Origin: Turnera subulata
Taxonomy: Eukaryota; Streptophyta; Magnoliopsida; Malpighiales; Passifloraceae
NCBI GenBank assembly: GCA_028386065.3
Contig: JAKUCV010004797.1
Span: 133,832-197,831, forward strand
Length of the DNA stretch: 64,000 bases
Direction: 5' to 3'
In this document: positions 10,766 to 21,480 of the stretch, one piece after another
Numbering within the stretch: the first letter of the stretch is position 1
How the letters are laid out: the number at the start of each line of letters is the position of its first letter
Notes under the pieces: generated by a model
The model's database searches: none
Told to the model about the DNA's origin: nothing
Seen by the model: only the letters and a program-made list of their open reading frames with translations
Position numbers and translations under genes: made by a program

Positions 10766-12000
10766 GTGTTTGTGTTACCAATTTTTATTAGGAAACCACA
10801 CTACTGTTCCCTCTTTTTGACAAGTCAAAAAGGGCATGTGGGTGTGATGCTGGAATGCTGATGAAAAACACAGGTTCCCTTTCCGGTTGGTGCCTTGTGA
10901 TGCTTATTTATGAGTTTTGATTGAAAGATGGTAATGTTAGTTTGGTATTGTGGTAGGGAAATCCCTGTGTCTCTAGCTAGTAGTTATCTGATACAGTTGA
11001 ATGTTTAAGTATCTTGCATGTCTATTCTAACTGCTGATTTGTGTTTGGTCTTTCTCCCCCTAAAGTTTGAGACTTTTGTACTGGAAGTTACATGCATGCT
11101 TTTATCATCTATAAATAGCTTTCCTTTTATGAATTTGAGCTGTTCTTTTTGGCTGCTTCCTTGAAAACTGTCGGTCCAATAACAAGTCTTCTCTAGTTTG
11201 CTGCTTTAGGAGATTTTAAGCTCTTAATCTTGATATTGAAGAGGGGTTACTGTTTTGATGAATCCTTGCTTCAAAATCTTGGCTTAGATGATATTTGTGT
11301 ATACGAAATGGCAGCTTTGGTTCTGTTACAGAACCTCATTGCTTCTCTTTGGCTCTTTTCTGTTCATTGGATTGGAGGGTAGCTGGTAGCATTTATCTGG
11401 GTTTTTTTAGAAAATAGTAAGCAGCTTTTGAGTTTGCAGCTATTGGGAACTAGTGTCCATGAAAAACCCATTGATGCGTACCAGAAAAAATCCCAATTCC
11501 TACCGAGGAAGGGTGTTCAGTGATAGAAATGGAGTTAGGATTAGACATCTTTGATCAACTTCGAAAACAACCCTTATGCTCTTGACACCACAATGACAAA
11601 TTATTGCAGATATTCGGTTGGTGCAAAACAAACTCAATTTGAGACATGAGAGCAAGAAACCACACTCGGTTGTAGTTAATAGTAAGTGTTCTTTTTTTTT
11701 TTTTTTAATCAATAGACTTTGTTGCTTCATCATTAGATTTAGCAGTTCCAGATAGTGATAGATACTCCTGACAACGATTAGGATGGCAGAAATAGAAGGG
11801 ACACATTTACTGCTTCTTCGTCTAAATCTCATACCACTTTGATCCTCTTCATTGGGTATTGGAAATGTAACTTGGTTACAAAATAGCTTTGCCTTGTCTT
11901 TTCTGTCACCAACTGTCGGAAGAAAAACTTCATCCAATATATCAGCTGGTCTTCTAGGCTTCTAGTTGACGATCCAAAAACAGCTAGAAACTATAGACAT
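10766..12000. other. Intergenic region between H+-PPase and IGT remnants
   Basis: No convincing gene. A minus-strand open frame at 11937-11740 (starting MDEVFLPTVGDRKDKAK) is followed by an A-run on that strand near 11695-11706 and could be a transcript-derived fragment; I do not recognise it. Short phrases (gttaggattagacatctt, cgaaaacaacccttatg) occur both near 11530-11570 and in the IGT remnant at 12040-12310, suggesting a small local duplication. Confidence 0.35.
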
Positions 12001-12059
12001 TTGAAGGGAACACTGAAGAATTCAAGATATGGTAGTGTTAGGATTAGACATCTTTTAAC

Positions 12060-12330
12060 ATTTCACAATTCATCTCAATGTCTGTCTCTCTGGTTAGATC
12101 ATAAGTGGCAAGAACCTGGCAAAGAAGAATTTAGTGACTGGCCTAATGAACAGCTGGCAATCGGTACATTTGGAAAATATTGACTTGAAAGAAAATTCCA
12201 AGCATATCCATGTTCAGGAAAATCCATCTTCCACCCATGATCATCCTCTGGATCTCACGCCCGAAGATATTGGAAAACTGCAAGCTGAGGTAAACCGAAA
12301 ACAACCCTTATGGTCTGAACAATTTTGAGG
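12060..12330 (+). pseudogene. IGT-family (LAZY/DRO1-like) gene fragment
   Basis: The frame at 12121-12177 reads KEEFSDWPNEQLAIGTFG, which matches the conserved box of LAZY4/DRO1-type proteins (EEFSDWPHGLLAIGTFG-like). A second conserved segment, LDLTPEDIGKLQAE, lies at about 12250-12291 in a different frame, after a stop at 12181-12183, and is followed by a possible splice donor (gtaaac). IGT proteins control branch and root angle through auxin transport. The rest of the gene is missing and the minus-strand kinase ends 22 bp further on, so this is a relic. Naming rests on the motif alone. Confidence 0.6.
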
Positions 12331-12351
12331 ACAGAATGATCGGGTCAACAC

Positions 12352-15300
12352 CTAGGCAATGTCAGGATTAGCCCCATTGCCAATGGCTTTCAAATCCTGC
12401 ACAATTTCACTTATGTCCGGACGAACCTCATAGTCCCGCAGACATTTTTTCACTATATGCATCATGTCGACAAAGTTCTCCTGGGGGAAACCTGCTGCAA
12501 GCAGTGGCTCTGCATATTCCAAGAACTCTTGGTAATGCTGATTGTCAGGGTCTGTTACCAGAGGTTTTGCCTGTCAAATTGAGTAGAATATATATGTTAG
12601 CTTTTTTAACAATCATAATCTGAATGCGAGTAGAATATATATGTTAGCTTTTTAAACAATCATAATCTGAATGCGAGTGAATGTATATGTTGGCTTTTTT
12701 AACAATCATAATCTGAATGCTCAAGGTAATAAGATGATGTACGTACCCATAAAATGAAATGGTTTTGGAGTTCAAGTTGTTGGTTTTCTTGAAGTGTTGG
12801 CTTCTCTCCCGTCAGTAGCTCCAAGATAACTACACCGAGACTGTATACATCAAAGGAAGGGAATTGCTTTCCCTCTAGTAGCAACTCTGGTGCAGCATAA
12901 CCATGCGTGAGGCTGGGGTTCATTTGGTGGCAGACGATAATTTTCATTGGCAGTTTCCTCAGTCAATTCCCTGGAAAATCCAAAGTCGATGACTTTCGGG
13001 ATAAGGCCCTCGCCAAACATAATATTATCCGGCTTAATGTCTCCATGGACGATGGGCGCATCCCTGTGATGCAAGTACTCGAGAGCTCGGGCGACTCCAA
13101 GAGCTACTTGAACCCTCGTGTCACCAGTCAGGGGAGCTTGCCCAGCAGGAAGATCTATATAGAAAGGAATAATACATGTCAAGGATTGCATAAAACATAT
13201 ATTGTTAGAGTGATTGTACTGAGACAGTCGACATGGGAATGGAGAATGGAAAAAGAAAAAGGAAAAAGCTGTTGCGGTTAAGGTGTGTGCTCCGCTACCA
13301 TATATTATAGAGAGGTGGTATTTAGGGTGTTATCAGGCACACGAATTAGTGTCACCTCATGTTCATTATATAGAATATCAGTGCATCACATAGGATACAG
13401 TTGGTAGAAGTATATACCTAGAAGAACTCTAACTCTCTGCACAGTTTAGGATAACCATTGAAGACATCTTGTTTACATGAAATACAATCACTCTAACACG
13501 TATTAAGTAATGTGGATAAAAGCAGGGTAGAAGTTTACCATGTAATTTCTTCTCTAGAGTACCCAAAGCCAGGTATTCGAATACCAATTCCCTCTGTCCA
13601 CCGCCAGCAGCATATCCAATGATGTTGACAATATTGTCCTGCTCCAGTGTATCCAGTAGTGTCAATTCGTTCACGAACTCTCGGTTGACTTGATTGGCAG
13701 CCCGTCCTGTCTTTCCTTCAGTATCCAGCACCTTAATAGCAACCTCCTAGACAAGTGATACTTAGATATGTTAGATGTAATCAACATCCATATGTGGCTT
13801 CAAGTTGTGTTTAAAATGCATACCCGATCATTTAACAGCCCTCTGTAAACCGAACCAGTGGCTCCTACCCCTAGCTCGTCAGTCTCTGAATTTACTGATT
13901 TTATGGCCTTTGTGAGTTCCTTAATCTTGAATCGTTTGGCCCTGTTGAGATTCACATTTCTGCCAGCTATGGTATTAATATCGTCATCCCCAGACCCGCA
14001 GCATATACCTACAAACAATGGTGGTAACCTTGTAAATCATAATCAAGAACAGATAACAATATAGTAAACAGAATCAAGCAATTTCATCAAATGCATCGTG
14101 TGTCTTATCAAATACAGAGTTTGGATCGTGTGACACTACTTCCAGAGACCAAACAATATATAGCCATACAAATCCGCAATGGAGAAACATAAGTGATCAC
14201 GGGTTTCTATTGCCTCCTCGCAGAAAGGACAAACAGCTTGATCTTCCTCCAAAATACTCCTCCGGAGCAGCTGCGGCCTATTACAAATCCCATGATGAAA
14301 TACCATCCCCCTGAAGCATTCTACTTTGGGAGGGGCCAAAGATAACCACACAGTCGGTTTTTCTTAACAGAGGATAGACTGAAAATAACTCCCTGACTTG
14401 ACTGTATAAACCCCATTGGGTGTTCTGCACCAACTCCACTGATCCTCCTTACTTGGAACCAGCACAACAGTAGATAAAAGCTGAGACAAACTAGAAATGA
14501 TAGGAATCTCCCAATTCATAGGACGCCAGAACCACTTGCTATCATCAAAACAAAAAGGACTCCTGAATGCTTACATCCGGGTTGGAAGCCAAAGAGTAGA
14601 GAGATGGAAACTTACTATCACTACCATCAAACTACAGAGTCATTGCAAAACTTTCTGAAAGAGGACCCATTAATGATATTCCCCCAAGCAGGGGAAGCCT
14701 TGTTGAGATTGGAAGTTGGGAAAGATTCAGGTTTCGACACCTGACACTTGTCTCTAGCTAATAAACCAAGACCAACCACCATCACAGCAATTGTCAATAT
14801 ACCTCCACATCCACATGAAAAAGAAGGCTCTTGTTTTTAACTGGGATGGACTCAATTCCTAAGCCGCCATAGCTCTTAGCTTTTGCAATACAATTCACAA
14901 GCCACTAGACACATTTTAGACTTATCTGAAACCCCGCCCCACAAGATATTTCTTTGGATCCTCGTGATCTACTTAGCCAAGTAATAAATTGATAAGTTAT
15001 TCAAAACAGATTTAACTGAAGTAACTCTCCCTTCCATTCATGATAGAAATCTTCCTTTCCATGAACCTTTTATGAAAACGATCAATGATTGGTCTCCATG
15101 CAGTAGCTTTCTTCATATTCTGGCCCAGGGGAATACCAAGAAACACCATAGGAATATTTACAACCTTTCCATAAACAGCCTCAACAACAGCATTCGAAGC
15201 TTCTGCCTCCTGGTCCTTGAGAAGTTTGTATAGGTACCCAGAAGAACTTCTCTGTTCTACTGGAAAAAAGCCAGAGGAGGAAATGCACTGTCCATTTCAT

Positions 15301-15595
15301 TCCCGAGGACAGCTTACGATGTTCCATAGCCAACACTTCTCCCAAAACCAATGAGTCCTAATTAGATTGAAGCCTTTGCTGATGAAAAAATTGAATCAAA
15401 ATCCCTAAATATCTGATCACGGAACCGTCTTTCATACGTATCAGCAGTAGAAACCCATAACAAATTTGCATCCAAGTAGAAAGCAGAAACCCATAGCAGT
15501 TCATGAAAGTAGTAAAGTGAAGAGAAATAAAGAAGAATACAGATGGAAGGAAAAAGTTTACCGAGATTGGGATGGCAGCAGCACCAAGCAGCCAT
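12352..15595 (-). CDS. Cytoplasmic receptor-like Ser/Thr kinase, one frameshift
   Basis: Five exons with GT-AG borders: 15595-15562, 14008-13824, 13746-13539, 13154-12747 and 12570-12352. They give about 350 residues if one inserted base is ignored. The start is MAAWCCCHPNLG, with a Cys cluster that could be acylated; no signal peptide or membrane helix is seen. Kinase motifs: glycine loop LGVGATGSVYRG (57-68), VAIK with Lys78, catalytic loop VHGDIKPDN (178-186, HGD instead of HRD, a non-RD type), DFG at 199-201, then YAAPE. An extra base in a run of four C's (plus 12915-12918) between DFG and APE shifts the frame, leaving a truncated kinase unless it is an assembly error. Intron 1 carries a LINE fragment, intron 4 a three-unit repeat. 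The exact kinase subfamily is not certain. Confidence 0.75.
12580..12720. repeat. Three-unit 46-47-bp tandem repeat in kinase intron 4
   Basis: The unit 'gagtagaatatatatgttag' continuing to 'acaatcataatctgaatgc' occurs three times in a row, the third copy slightly diverged. It lies wholly between exons 4 and 5, so it does not affect coding. Confidence 0.85.
14136..15345 (-). mobile_element. L1-type LINE fragment in kinase intron 1
   Basis: Decayed minus-strand ORF2 C-terminal half. Recognisable pieces are the segment around 15000-15170 equivalent to 'YLG(L/I)PLG..MKKATAWRPIIDRF', a GGLGIESI stretch near 14860, and the RT-associated zinc-finger region (14351-14150) with CPFCEEAIETRDHL. Many stops interrupt it and no poly(A) tail is visible. 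It is an old insertion inside the 1.55-kb first intron. Confidence 0.75.
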
Positions 15596-15969
15596 GGCTG
15601 TTGGTTGATTTAGCCCCAAGAAACAAGAAACAAGAAACGCAGGGAATGGAAAGGACGTCTTCGAGGAAAAGAAGTTATATTAATTTTAACGTGGTAGGGG
15701 CAATAAGGTCAAATTCGTTCTAACGATGTGGGAGGGAAGTGAAGGATGCCTCCTGTTTTCAAAATATTTTTTCTTCACATTCTTTTTTTTATTTTCTTGT
15801 GAATAAATTTTATTTATTTTAGGTTTGGTACTGCAATATTATTTTTGAATTGGAATGTCAATATGTGAGGATAAATATTCAGTTAAGTCATTTTTTCCCC
15901 ACCTTACTTAATTTTTATATACACAGATTTTTTTGTAATAATTTTTTATAACTATATATTATAAAACAT
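15596..15969. other. Kinase upstream region
   Basis: This stretch lies 5' of the kinase start codon and would hold its leader and promoter. It is AT-rich beyond 15750 and contains no gene. No TATA box stands out enough to call. Confidence 0.35.
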
Positions 15970-16370
15970 ATATAATTGAAGTTCCAGCAGACAGAAGCCT
16001 GGAGTTTACAATTGAACCTCTTAATTTCTCTATCTCCAAATCAAGTACAGACTGAAATTTATATATTCGAACAGGAAGAGTTTGGAATTTTATTTATTTT
16101 TGTCAGATTACATATAGGAATTGAGACTTGGTTCTCAAAAACAAAAAAAAAAAAGAAGGTGAGACTCACGGGGGCTAGGGGTGCAAGTTGTAGGATGAAA
16201 ATACAGAAATGCCTAAGAATTGTAATTCATCAAGCATTTGCCTAACCAGTTTATATATAGGGATGTAGTGGCCTCCAAATCAATCTTTTTCTCGTTCTTT
16301 AATATGTTTAACCCAAATTTAAACATTTTCTTTCGATAAGATCAAGTGTGTCCTAAATTTACACTTGGGC
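15970..16370. repeat. Segment duplicated at 30100-30225 and 32880-33005
   Basis: The text 'ctcttaatttctctatctcc' and 'ggatgtagtggcctccaaat...tttaacccaaatttaaacattttctt...gggcttattcagcc' is repeated near 30130 and 32890. In the second copy a LINE (30223-32870) separates the halves, so this copy shows the pre-insertion arrangement. No coding content. Confidence 0.7.
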
Positions 16371-16585
16371 TTATTCAGCCCCGTAATGTCATTAAGCCTC
16401 CTAGATCACAATTTTTAAAAATACGAGTTTGAATTCCAGATTAAAAAATATTGGATGCACATGTTGGACTATAAAATCTGTAAATGAGGGTGCCCCATGG
16501 CCATTGTGCGGATAGCTATTTGATGGTGTCCCAAAATCGAGAAGTCTTTTGGTGAATGACCCATCCTCTACCGTGTGTGTTTCTT

Positions 16586-16960
16586 TTTTTTTTTTTTTAA
16601 ACGGTAGATATTCATTCCACAAATTGAAAAGTGCACAGAAAATACAATAGCTACAACAAGCCAAAGCAAGAAAATATTCAAATCTATTACAAATTATGGA
16701 AGATTTTATCTCCAGGTAACATCCTAATCTGAACTTGCAATACTTCCATCATGAAAGCATATATATCCGGTAGATCCAGTTCAGTGCCACCATACACCAA
16801 AGGCTTCCAAGAATAGCCTTTACATAGGAGATTTTCTATGCTCCACCCATGCTGTAATAAACAAATACTCTCTAACCCAACCTGAAGAACTTGTTTGCAT
16901 CTTCCATTTGTCTCCATTAAGCTCTCAACGTTGGACACAAAAGAGACCTAAAGTTTCAAG
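16586..16960 (-). mobile_element. Poly(A)-tailed retroposon fragment, unidentified
   Basis: On the minus strand a short open frame (16938-16687, beginning MSNVESLMETNGRCKQVLQV) is followed by about 90 bp and an A-run at 16586-16600, preceded by GAATATCTACCGTT. This looks like the 3' end of a reverse-transcribed RNA. I do not recognise the protein and found no clear target duplication. Confidence 0.35.
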
Positions 16961-17059
16961 ACATCAATTAGTTTTGACACCGTATAGATCGGGTCAAAAC
17001 TTCCTTCAACAAAGATGAGAAAGCAAGTATAATGTGTAGGGCTTAAATAATTTTTCTCT

Positions 17060-18120
17060 TTCTTTCACAAAAAATTAACCTCTATTAATCTCTTATTATT
17101 TTTTCCAATTTCAAAATTATGTTTAAGCAAAAATTATTTTATCACTTAGTGGGGCCCACACCAATTATTGGTGATCTCAATCCATTTGTAGGGCATAAAA
17201 AGTTTTCGTCTTTTTGTTTTGCAAAAAAAAGTTACCTTAATTAACCTTTTATTTGCTTGTTTAGTTTCAAAATTCTGTTCAATATTGTAATGTTAAAAAG
17301 GAAAGATTTCGTTGTTCAAAGTCATAGTAAAAAAAAAAAAAAACTGATACTGTTAACTTATTTTCGGCGGTTCAATTTTGACATATTTTTCCATCTATCA
17401 CCACCTCCTATACTCATATTAAAAAAAAAATTGTATTCCTTTTACCATTTTAATGGTTGAATTTGTTCAATATTGTAATGTTCATTTCAGATTTCAGATG
17501 CAACTGATGATGCTCAATAATATAGAGGAAGATGACAGAAGAACAGCTCCACTTACTTTATAAAAAAGATAGTAATAAGGAAGGAAAGGGATAGATTTTT
17601 TGGAGGGTAACAATGCATGGAACTGTTTTGCCAAGTAAAAAAAAAAAAAGAGAGACCCTACAGAACTTCTCATTTGTTGTTGTTGTCATATGAGATTTTT
17701 TTTTTTGTCAAAAGTTGTCATATGAGATTACCATTTTGCCAGTGAATAAGAGTATATAAGACCATTAATTGAGGTGATAGATTTTTTGGACGGTAACAAT
17801 GCATGGAACTGTTTTGCCAAGTAAAAAAAAAAAAAGAAAGAGACCCTAAAGAACTTCTCATTTGTTGTTGTTGTCATATGAGATTTTTTTTTTTGTCAAA
17901 AGTTGTCATATGAGATTGCACTTTGCCAGTGAATAAGAGTATATAAGACCATTAATTTAGCTTGGAGGTTACATTATTTTTCTTTCTATCCAGAACCTTA
18001 AACGTATAAACTTGAACTTTGTTGGGTTAACACATGAACTTTCTATATGCTTCAGTCATGATCAGAATGTAAAATTTTTCTAATACTATAACACATGCTA
18101 CTAAAGGGGGAAGATGAGGA
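17060..18120 (+). repeat. Duplicated intergenic block with internal doubling
   Basis: Paralogue of 6650-7470, sharing the same landmark phrases. Within it a 186-bp unit beginning gatagattttttgga occurs twice in tandem (17590-17775 and 17776-17961), with a few mismatches. There is no coding sequence. Confidence 0.7.
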
Positions 18121-18178
18121 ATCCAGGGTAAGTTATTGGCAAAAAAGAAAAGAAAAAAACAAGTCATTCAATAAGTAA

Positions 18179-18641
18179 GGGCTTTTCGGGTTTTTTGGGC
18201 CCCTATGTTTAGTGGTTTGGCCAATTTGGTACCCCAACATTTTTTTTGGCCGGGCATATACCCCGAGATTGCATGGGCAGGCTAAACGTATACTCCTGGT
18301 CAGGCACCTGCTGACGTGGAGGCTGCCCGGGGTATTTGCGCGTGTTACTGTAGCAAAACGACGTCATTTTAGAGGATTGGTTTTGAGTGAAGTGGGTCCC
18401 ACTAAGCCACATGTGTCCGACGTGGCATGAAACGGTGTCGTTTTCTCACTTAAAACGACGTCGTTTTGCTACAGTAACAAGCGCAAATACCCGGGCAGCC
18501 TCCACGTCAGCAGGTGCCTGACCAGGGGTATACGTTTGGCCTGCCCATGCAATCTCGGGGTATCTGCCCGGCCAAAAAAAATATCGTGGTACCAAATTGG
18601 CCAAACCACTAAACACGGGGGCCCAAAAAACTCAAAAACCC
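18179..18641. mobile_element. Foldback MULE-type element with 9-bp TSD
   Basis: A 463-bp element made almost entirely of an inverted repeat: arm 1 about 18179-18370 and arm 2 about 18452-18641, with some 80 bp between. It is flanked on both sides by the 9-bp repeat aataagtaa (18170-18178 and 18642-18650), the target length typical of Mutator-like elements. The ends read gggcttttcgggttttttgg and its diverged complement. The arms meet near 'aaaacgacgtc', so the centre is itself palindromic. No transposase is encoded. Open frames on both strands across it are consequences of the symmetry. Confidence 0.85.
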
Positions 18642-19042
18642 AATAAGTAAGCTACAAAAATGTTCAAAAGGTTGGTGCAAAAATGACAAAACCTTCACAA
18701 TTTGTCTTATATTTTTTTGACCCTAAATTTTGTTGGGAGTATAGACGAAAGCAGGACAAATACTAGTCAGTTGGAAATTTACCTAGTTAACATGAAAATC
18801 AAGTAATTAAGCTGAATTGGTTTCTTAATTACCCATTACAATCATAAATTAAAATCAAATACGAAGGGATACTTTTTTGGGGGAAAAAAAGTAAGGGGGA
18901 ATTGGTATTACGTTTGTTGAAACAGTTTTATGAGTTATTAATTATTACCATCTATGTACAAAATTATTATTATAATCTCGACCATAATAAATTTTACTAT
19001 AAAGTCCGACCAAAACAAAGTTATTATAAACATTTTCTTACA

Positions 19043-19656
19043 GAAAATAGCCCATAATTTTTTTTTTTAGTAAAGGAGCATTCTTCATTCATATAAACAG
19101 ATCTAAAGATCTGAAATTACATAGTTGAAGATCTAATATAGCAAAAGCATAAGAGAAATTCAAGATAAGAATTCTTCTTAACCTACTACATAAAAATACA
19201 TAATGTGATTCATCTCCTTCAATAGAGGATTTACAAAGACACACTACTTGCGACACGGTCTGTGCAGCAACCACCATGTCAACAGGTAAATTTGAGACAT
19301 ACCTATGGGGGAAAATATCCCTTTGTTGGTAGATTTCTATAGTAGATAGATAATCGTTCTTTAAATCAAATCTTCCTCCATGAACTTTGGCTCCCATACT
19401 CTTATTTGAAACAAAAAAAGGTGAGAAAACTCCAGAAGGAGAGAAACCAACTCACATAAAGTGAGTCTAAACCCACAAAAAGTTGGAATAAACCAACGAA
19501 ACTAAAAACAAAAAGAAAAAACTAGCTAGTTGAAAGAAATTTTGGTGGAGGGCTCATCGCCGGAAGAAAGTCGGCGGCAGCCCCAAGTTGTAGATCTAAG
19601 ATTTTCTCTAAGAGAAGAAGAGAAAAGAGAAAACCCGAGAGAAAATGGCCCACAAT
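19043..19656 (-). mobile_element. Poly(A) retroposon with 16-bp target duplication
   Basis: Target duplications gaaaatagcccataat (19043-19058) and gaaaatggcccacaat (19641-19656) match at 14 of 16 bases. Between them lies about 580 bp ending, on the minus strand, in an A-run at 19059-19068. It starts with a CT-rich leader-like stretch and contains a 102-residue open frame (19397-19089, start MGAKVHGGRFDLKNDYLSTI). This has the form of a reverse-transcribed mRNA or a truncated LINE inserted by LINE machinery. I do not recognise the protein. Confidence 0.7.
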
Positions 19657-19779
19657 CTTGCCAGCTTTGAATCTACTGTTGTGCTTATTCGGTAATCAAT
19701 CTCAAAGTCCGATTAGTATTCCTAATTTGTTGGTGGTTTTTACATATTTATATGTATGATCATTTCTTACATTGGTTGG

Positions 19780-20040
19780 TGTGATAGCATTTTGTAAGTT
19801 GTGAAGGATTAGCCATTCGAAAAGTGATTTTTCTTTCCTCCCCAAAAACAAGGTATTTTAGTGTTACAAGACTAAGTATAGGAATGCTCCTTCTTGTGTT
19901 TACTTCGAAATATTTTAATTAAATAGGAAAGCTCAATTCTTCTTTTTTTATTTTTGAGAACTATGAATTGAAAAGTCTTGACCGTCAAATATTTGCCTAA
20001 GTGGTATTGGAGCTGTGTATCTTTTAAGAAGGGGGAAAGT
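19780..20040 (+). repeat. Copy of the F-box 3'-flank segment
   Basis: It shares 'gcattttgtaagttgtgaagg', 'aaaaacaaggtattttagtg' and 'gaccgtcaaatatttgccta' with 6138-6500 and, inverted, with the regions downstream of the F-box genes. No F-box exon remains beside it. Confidence 0.6.
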
Positions 20041-20153
20041 ATGGAAGTATAATATTTCCTGTTAGCACAAATCATTTCGGAACTCCTAGGAAAATTTCTA
20101 ATCATGCACCGTGTGTAAATTAATATGAGTTTCAGAATTAATATCACACTTAC

Positions 20154-20229
20154 ATTTTTTGCTGCTGTGCTGAAAGCTTCCCTGTGGCTTATGTCAGGAT
20201 TACTAGCCTTGATCCTTTGAATTTCTTCC
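20154..20229 (-). pseudogene. Orphan YABBY-domain exon
   Basis: Between an acceptor (TTTTGCAG) and a donor (GTAAGTGTG), the minus strand reads [20 protein letters not shown] then TAAKN. This is the core of the YABBY domain and is almost identical to functional plant YABBY proteins, with no stop or frameshift. YABBY factors are nuclear regulators of lateral-organ polarity. The preceding exon (zinc finger, ...SAYNRF) and the final exon (W-AHFPHIHFGL type) are not visible in the flanking kilobase on either side. So this is either an isolated exon left by duplication or transposition, or part of a gene with very long introns. The exon call is firm; functional status is unknown. Confidence 0.8.
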
Positions 20230-20379
20230 CTGCAAAATGAAAATTGGAAGCAATTCCAGGTTAAAGATATGGTTATTCTTTCTTGTTTTCAAGTCCAAGA
20301 ACAACTACGCTGGAGGAACACTCATACATGCAAAAAAGTGCACTTGTACTGATCGATGACAGCCAGGAGAATCCTCTCA

Positions 20380-20895
20380 ACAACTCCTATGTCCCGTGGC
20401 CTTCCACCACCCAAACTGTTTCTCTTCCCTCCGGTAACATCCACAACCTTAGGCATCAACCGCCATCAAAATCCTAACACCTCATTCCTTGAACACCGCC
20501 ACCCATGGAACACCCATTTTCAACCACACTTTAATTGAGCAACACCTCATATCAGCAAACACCAAAACCATACCACTCCTCACCATGTTCAAACCCCCCA
20601 CCACGACCAGCAAAACCACCCCCAACCAAAACCTACCTACTTCTCCAAGTGGAACAAAAAGAGTATCCAAGCTGCAGTAGTAAACAATCAAGTCACCAGT
20701 GTTTATGTAGAAAATTTACCCTTCAAATGGACCATCAGTGATATTCTGTCTGTATATACTCACAAAATATGGAGAGATTATTGATATTTATATCCCAGTA
20801 AAGAAGGCTAGAAGTTGGAAGCACTTTGGTTTCATCCGTTTCAGACTTTGTGAAGATGCATCAAAACTCGTTGATTGCATCGTACAATTACACTT
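20380..20895 (+). pseudogene. LINE ORF1 fragment with RRM-like domain
   Basis: A proline-rich N-terminal part with several frame breaks is followed by VTSVYVENLPFKWTISDILS and a KHFGFIRFRL segment near 20690-20860. This matches the RNA-recognition-like fold in the ORF1 of the LINE at 59127-56863 (SLYVANVPRRWLPTDI, RFAFVRF). Only the 5' part of a LINE is present; ORF2 does not follow directly. Confidence 0.7.
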
Positions 20896-21302
20896 TGGAT
20901 AATTAATTTTTTACTTTAGATACTCAATTTCATTCAATTACATTAGATAAAAATTAATAATCTATAAATTATGATTTTAAACCCAAATAGTATGTATTGG
21001 TATTTTAATATATATATATATTTTAAAATACTTTAGTATACCTATATTTTAATTGGGTCATCACCCGGCCCGGCCCGTGTGTAACACAGGAATAGCGGCT
21101 AGTTTGATTAAAAGAAGATTTGAAGGCTTGAATAGAATCAAACCTTGCTTAAAAGGATGGATACAGAGCTTCTTACCACTTAGGCATTATTTGATGGTCA
21201 AGATTTGAGCATTCCTAATTGAAACGGTTCTAAGTAAATGAGGCTTTGTAACACTAAAAATACCTTGTTTTTGGGAAGATCAGAAACACCATCCTTGCGC
21301 CA
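20896..21302. other. AT-rich spacer and F-box 3'-flank copy
   Basis: 20896-21060 is AT-rich. 21100-21290 repeats, nearly base for base, the segment at 26020-26195 downstream of the F-box pseudogene ('aatagaatcaaaccttgctt...aaaataccttgtttttg'). There is no coding sequence. This copy lies just upstream of the SINE and LINE at 21303-25801, and a related copy begins immediately after them. Confidence 0.6.
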
Positions 21303-21480
21303 ATTGAGGTTGGTTCAAGTGGTAAGCGACTTGTTCCGCTTAAGCGAGGTCTCGAGTTCGAGTCCTCGTGTACGCAGAAAACCTCATTTGGGAGACTCAT
21401 CCATCATTACCTAGGTGCGCCACCCGAGTCGAGCTGGATTTAGTCTCGTGTACGCAGAAAACCTCTTTTGGGTGAGCTGG
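21303..21480 (+). mobile_element. tRNA-derived SINE
   Basis: A box tggttcaagtgg (21311-21322) and B box gagttcgagtcc (21354-21365) are spaced as in tRNA promoters, within a tRNA-like head. The body carries a direct repeat of 'cgtgtacgcagaaaacctc' at 21367 and 21449. There is no A-tail; it ends in LINE-related sequence. Confidence 0.65.

Noticed and set aside
13290..13301. Exact copy of the primer-binding-site sequence (gctccgctacca) in kinase intron 3
   Set aside because: No LTR end, PPT or retroelement protein lies nearby; a 12-base match can be chance.
18209..18430. Frames on both strands of similar length
   Set aside because: They result from the inverted-repeat symmetry of the foldback element.
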